A DNA stretch of 8,947 bases from Candidatus Omnitrophota bacterium (GTDB lineage Bacteria; Omnitrophota; Gorgyraeia; Duberdicusellales; 4484-171), in NCBI GenBank assembly GCA_028702365.1, contig JAQVOZ010000045.1, positions 1 through 8,947 of the forward strand, in the 5' to 3' direction. Below the pieces are notes generated by a model, which did not search any database, had not been told where the DNA came from, and saw only the letters and a program-made list of their open reading frames with translations. Position numbers and translations under genes: made by a program. Shown piece by piece: positions 6,275 to 8,947 of this stretch (positions are counted from its first letter, which is position 1; each line of letters starts with the position of its first letter).

Positions 6275-7058
6275 CAAGCACCTTTCTTATTTTGGTTAGT
6301 TTTAAAATAAGGCTGTTTAGTTTATACATATCGTAGGATGTGTGTTTATCTGACAGGGCCTTTTTAGGGTCAGGATGGACTTCCATAAATAAGCCATCTA
6401 TCCCACATGCTGTGCCGGCAAGGCTTAATGAATCAACGAATTCGCTGTCTCCGCCTGAAATTCCGCCTGCCACAGATGGCTTTTGCAAGGAATGTGTCAC
6501 GTCAAAAATTACAGGATAACCCATTTTTTTCATTATCGGGAAAGACCGGAAATCAACCACAAGATTGTTATATCCAAAGGAGGCCCCTCTTTCGGTTATA
6601 AATATGTTTTTATTCTTACATGCTTCCACTTTCTCTATTATGTATTTAACGTCGTAAGGCGCAAGAAATTGCCCCTTTTTTATGTTTATTATTTTTTTTG
6701 TTTTTGCAGCCTCAACTATCAAATCTGTCTGCCGGCACAAAAAAGCAGGTATTTGTATTACATCTAAGACATCTTTTACGTATTTTATCTGGTGCCGGCA
6801 ATGGATGTCGCTTAAAACAGGGACATTTAGCCGCTTTTTAATATTTTCAAGTATTTTTATTCCTGAGCTTAAGCCCGGGCCTCTAAACGATTTTAAGGAA
6901 GTCCTGTTGGCCTTGTCAAAACTTGCCTTAAAAATGAATAGCAATGGATACCTGGCTGTTAAATCCTTAAGATATGCAGCTATGTCATAGGCCTTACGTC
7001 TGTTTTCTATCACACAAGGCCCGGCAATAAAAATAAATTTATTTTTGCATTCACGCAT
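6261..7058 (-). CDS. kdsA: 3-deoxy-8-phosphooctulonate (Kdo-8-P) synthase KdsA, metal-dependent class
   Basis: Cytosolic TIM-barrel aldolase condensing phosphoenolpyruvate with arabinose-5-phosphate to give Kdo-8-phosphate. From the ATG at 7056-7058 it has 265 residues. Family motifs are FIAGPCVIEN (10-19), KASFDKANRTS (44-54), SFRGPGLSSG (57-66), IQIPAFLCRQTDL (101-113), KKGQFLAP (127-134) and ITERGASFGYNNL (154-166). Cys15 in AGPC, His189 in VTHS, Glu226 in FMEVHP and Asp237 in LSDKH match the four metal ligands of Aquifex KdsA. E. coli-type enzymes have Asn in place of the Cys. The enzyme should therefore need a divalent metal. The start codon follows the upstream stop by one base (TAAAATG), with only a weak GTGGTG ribosome site, so re-initiation after the DUF1846 gene is likely. 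A TTG 12 bases upstream was rejected as the start. Confidence 0.96.
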   Translation of the reverse strand: MRECKNKFIFIAGPCVIENRRKAYDIAAYLKDLTARYPLLFIFKASFDKANRTSLKSFRGPGLSSGIKILENIKKRLNVPVLSDIHCRHQIKYVKDVLDVIQIPAFLCRQTDLIVEAAKTKKIINIKKGQFLAPYDVKYIIEKVEACKNKNIFITERGASFGYNNLVVDFRSFPIMKKMGYPVIFDVTHSLQKPSVAGGISGGDSEFVDSLSLAGTACGIDGLFMEVHPDPKKALSDKHTSYDMYKLNSLILKLTKIRKVLDGQI

Positions 7059-7059
7059 T

Positions 7060-8580
7060 TTACACCACAAAAAGATTTTTACTGGAAAAATTTGGGTCGG
7101 CAGTTATATTCAACCCAAGCCTGCGTAACCCCGCTTCATCTCCAGGCGTTGGAATATGGGTCAGATGTATTTCGCAATTTTTTAATTCTTTAAGTTTTTC
7201 CATGGCAATCTGCGCCGAAGGATTAGCGGCAGCGCTTATGGATAAAGCAATCAAGGTTTCTTCAAGATCCAGATTGACAGCTTTTTCGTTTAAAGTATCT
7301 TTCTTTAAGCTTTGTATGGATTCAAGTATATTTGGCGCCAATAAATGTATTTTATCCGGTATCTCTGCAAGGTCTTTTATGGCATTTAATACTACACTTG
7401 AAGCAGAATGCATAAGTCCGGAATTTTTTCCGGTAATTATCTTGCCGGATTTAAGCTCAATTGCTGCTCCGCAGAATATATTGTTATTGCCTTTCTTTTT
7501 TTGCTGAGCATCCTGTGCAGCTTTACGTGCCGGCTCAACTACTTTTCTATCTTCCTGGTTAAGGCCAAACTCTTCCATAAGAAGTTCGATTCTTTGCACG
7601 GAATCTTTGTCGGCAAACCCCATAACATATTCACAGGTATATCTGAAATATCTTCTTACGATTTCCTGCTTGGCTGCTTCTTGCACGACTGCATTATTGA
7701 TAATGCCAAAACCGGCCCTGTTTACTCCCATATCTGTCGGAGATTGATAGACCAATTCCTTACCGGTTATTTTCGTAAGAATTCTCTTAACCACAGGAAA
7801 CACTTCGACGTCTCTATTGTAATTAACGCTGGTTTTTTTGTATGCTTCAAGATGATATGGGTCAATAAGATTAAAATCCTTTATATCCGCTGTGGCTGCT
7901 TCGTAGGCGACGTTAACCGGGTGCTTCAGCGGTATGCTCCAAATCGGAAAAGTTTCGAACTTAGCATATCCTGATTTCAGGCCTTTTTGGTGGTCGTGAT
8001 ACAACTGGGAAAGGCAAGTTGCAAGCTTTCCGCTGCCGGGGCCTGGGCCGGTAACAACAATCAATGGTTTTTTTGTTTCTATATATTCGTTTGCGCCATA
8101 ACCTTTCTCGCTGACTATCACATCAACATCGGTAGGATAACCCTTTGTGAATTTATGCGTATATACTTTTATGTTCCTTCGTTCAAGTTTGTTTTTAAAT
8201 ATTTTTGCCGCAGGCTGGCCTTCGAAACGCGTTATTACTACCGCCAAAACATCTATATCGCGGCTGCGCAAATCATCTATAAGCTTAAGGGCGTCCGCAT
8301 CGTAAGTAATTCCGAAATCAGCCCTTATCTTTCTTCTTTCGATATCCCCGGCATAAATACAAAGTATTATTTCAGCTTTATCTTTTAATTGCTGAAGCAG
8401 GCGTATCTTTACGTTAGGGTCGTAACCGGGGAGAACTCTTGCTGCGTGGTAATCAAATAAAAGTTTCCCTCCAAATTCAAGGTAAAGCTTATTATTAAAC
8501 CTTTTTACGCGCTCAAGAATTTCAGCGGTTTGCTCCTTGAGATATTTCTCGTTATCGAAACCTAATTTTCCCGCAGTCAT
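7060..8580 (-). CDS. DUF1846 / UPF0371 family protein, function unknown
   Basis: Full-length member (506 residues) of the conserved DUF1846/UPF0371 family. Recognised from the N-terminal LYLEFGGKLLFDYHAARVLPG (about 32-52), CIYAGDIERRKIRADFGITYD (about 74-94) and ITRFEGQPAA (116-125). The glycine-rich GPGPGSGK at 178-185 looks like a P-loop-type nucleotide-binding element, and PTDMGVNRAGFGIINN (281-296) is also conserved. Homologues have been crystallised, but I know of no assigned reaction. No signal peptide or membrane span is seen, so it should be cytosolic. ATG at 8578-8580, with AGGAGA at 8584-8589. It lies 20 bp after kdsB and its stop is one base before the kdsA start, so it is embedded in the Kdo operon. 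In related gene clusters this position is often taken by CTP synthase. A nucleotide- or sugar-phosphate-linked role is speculation. Confidence 0.87.
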   Translation of the reverse strand: MTAGKLGFDNEKYLKEQTAEILERVKRFNNKLYLEFGGKLLFDYHAARVLPGYDPNVKIRLLQQLKDKAEIILCIYAGDIERRKIRADFGITYDADALKLIDDLRSRDIDVLAVVITRFEGQPAAKIFKNKLERRNIKVYTHKFTKGYPTDVDVIVSEKGYGANEYIETKKPLIVVTGPGPGSGKLATCLSQLYHDHQKGLKSGYAKFETFPIWSIPLKHPVNVAYEAATADIKDFNLIDPYHLEAYKKTSVNYNRDVEVFPVVKRILTKITGKELVYQSPTDMGVNRAGFGIINNAVVQEAAKQEIVRRYFRYTCEYVMGFADKDSVQRIELLMEEFGLNQEDRKVVEPARKAAQDAQQKKKGNNNIFCGAAIELKSGKIITGKNSGLMHSASSVVLNAIKDLAEIPDKIHLLAPNILESIQSLKKDTLNEKAVNLDLEETLIALSISAAANPSAQIAMEKLKELKNCEIHLTHIPTPGDEAGLRRLGLNITADPNFSSKNLFVV

Positions 8581-8600
8581 GCTTCTCCTGTAGATTTACT

Positions 8601-8947
8601 TTATTTATTGCCCCTATCGGCTCGCGCCTTTAAGGCCGCTTCAACCCTTTGCAAGTCTTCTTCGGTATCTACGCCAATAGATTCAAACTTTGTCTCAATT
8701 GTTTTTATTTTGTATCCTGCCTCAATTGCCCGTAGCTGTTCAAGGCGTTCTGCATTTTCCAAATAAGAAACAGGCAGATTTTTGAAAGTATAAAGGAAAT
8801 CTTTAGTGTAAGCGTAAATACCCAAGTGCTTATAATACTTTTTTTCTGCCGCGCTGTCTCTGTAATAAGGTATGGGGTAGCGCGAAAAAATAAACTGCGA
8901 AATCGTTTTTATCGCAGATTAGTTTTACAATATTGGGATTATTTATA
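8601..8947 (-). CDS. kdsB: CMP-Kdo synthetase (KdsB), C-terminal part, 5' end outside the window and an apparent one-base frameshift
   Basis: Cytidylyltransferase that couples Kdo to CMP before its transfer to lipid A. Only the C-terminal ~115 of about 245 residues are present. Downstream of 8885 the frame gives SRYPIPYYRD, then YYKHLGIYAYTKDF, SYLENAERLEQLRAIEAGYK and SIGVDTEEDLQRVEAAL, all clear KdsB C-terminal signatures including the metal-binding Asp of GVDT. Upstream of 8890 the family sequence (NPNIVKLICDKNDFAVYF) is in a different frame, which without correction runs to a stop at 8830-8832. The break sits at a run of six T on the minus strand (8885-8890); five T would restore the family reading AVYFSRYPIP. 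The cause is a sequencing or assembly slip, or a real mutation. A shorter reading starting at the TTG at 8823-8825 is not a genuine gene start. Confidence 0.88.

Noticed and set aside
7059..7070. TTG start for kdsA inside the DUF1846 gene
   Set aside because: The ATG one base after the upstream stop gives a normal KdsA N-terminus; the extra four residues have no support.
48..8388. Plus-strand open frames, including some of 100-250 codons
   Set aside because: They lie antisense to well-recognised minus-strand genes, have no family resemblance or consistent ribosome sites, and are explained by the codon pattern of the real genes.
8601..8825. Small independent 74-residue gene
   Set aside because: It is the C-terminal end of KdsB. 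Its apparent start is an internal TTG (Leu of HLGIYAY), and the homologous sequence continues upstream in the same frame to about 8885.

Overview
This window carries one uninterrupted set of minus-strand genes, so transcription runs from the high-coordinate end towards position 1. In order of transcription it reads: kdsB (3' part, with an apparent frameshift), a DUF1846/UPF0371 gene, kdsA, kdsD, kdsC, a 71-bp gap with a good promoter, an lptC/lptA-like gene, lptB, a shortened tig, clpP, a class V aminotransferase, and serA (5' part). Gaps between genes are small (1 to 71 bp) and several genes overlap (8, 14 and 32 bp). No tRNA, rRNA, mobile element, CRISPR array or convincing intrinsic terminator was seen, and no stretch over 300 bp lacks a gene.

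The organism is a diderm bacterium that makes Kdo-containing lipopolysaccharide. Four Kdo-supply enzymes (KdsD, KdsA, KdsC, KdsB) sit next to LPS-export components (a periplasmic OstA-type protein and the LptB ATPase). Composition is AT-rich, roughly 40% GC by eye. KdsA has the cysteine of the metal-dependent (Aquifex-type) class. Serine synthesis pairs SerA with an alanine-glyoxylate-type class V aminotransferase rather than classical SerC. Together with the unusual Tig, this suggests a non-proteobacterial Gram-negative lineage, possibly a candidate phylum such as Omnitrophota. That taxonomic guess is low confidence and rests on gene content and order only.

Region by region: (1) about 4732-8947 is the Kdo supply operon. 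KdsD isomerises ribulose-5-P to arabinose-5-P, KdsA condenses it with PEP, KdsC removes the phosphate, and KdsB activates Kdo with CTP. A DUF1846 protein of unknown function lies between kdsB and kdsA. (2) About 3304-4660 is LPS transport: a secreted protein that looks like LptC and LptA joined in one short chain, then LptB. (3) About 1766-3290 is proteostasis: a trigger factor lacking its PPIase domain, then ClpP with an intact catalytic triad, but no clpX downstream. (4) 1-1724 is serine biosynthesis: aminotransferase and SerA, translationally overlapping.

No wholly new system was found. The items most worth a second look are the minimal trigger factor, the LptC-LptA-like fusion, the DUF1846 gene inside a Kdo operon, and the one-base frameshift in kdsB at a T6 run.
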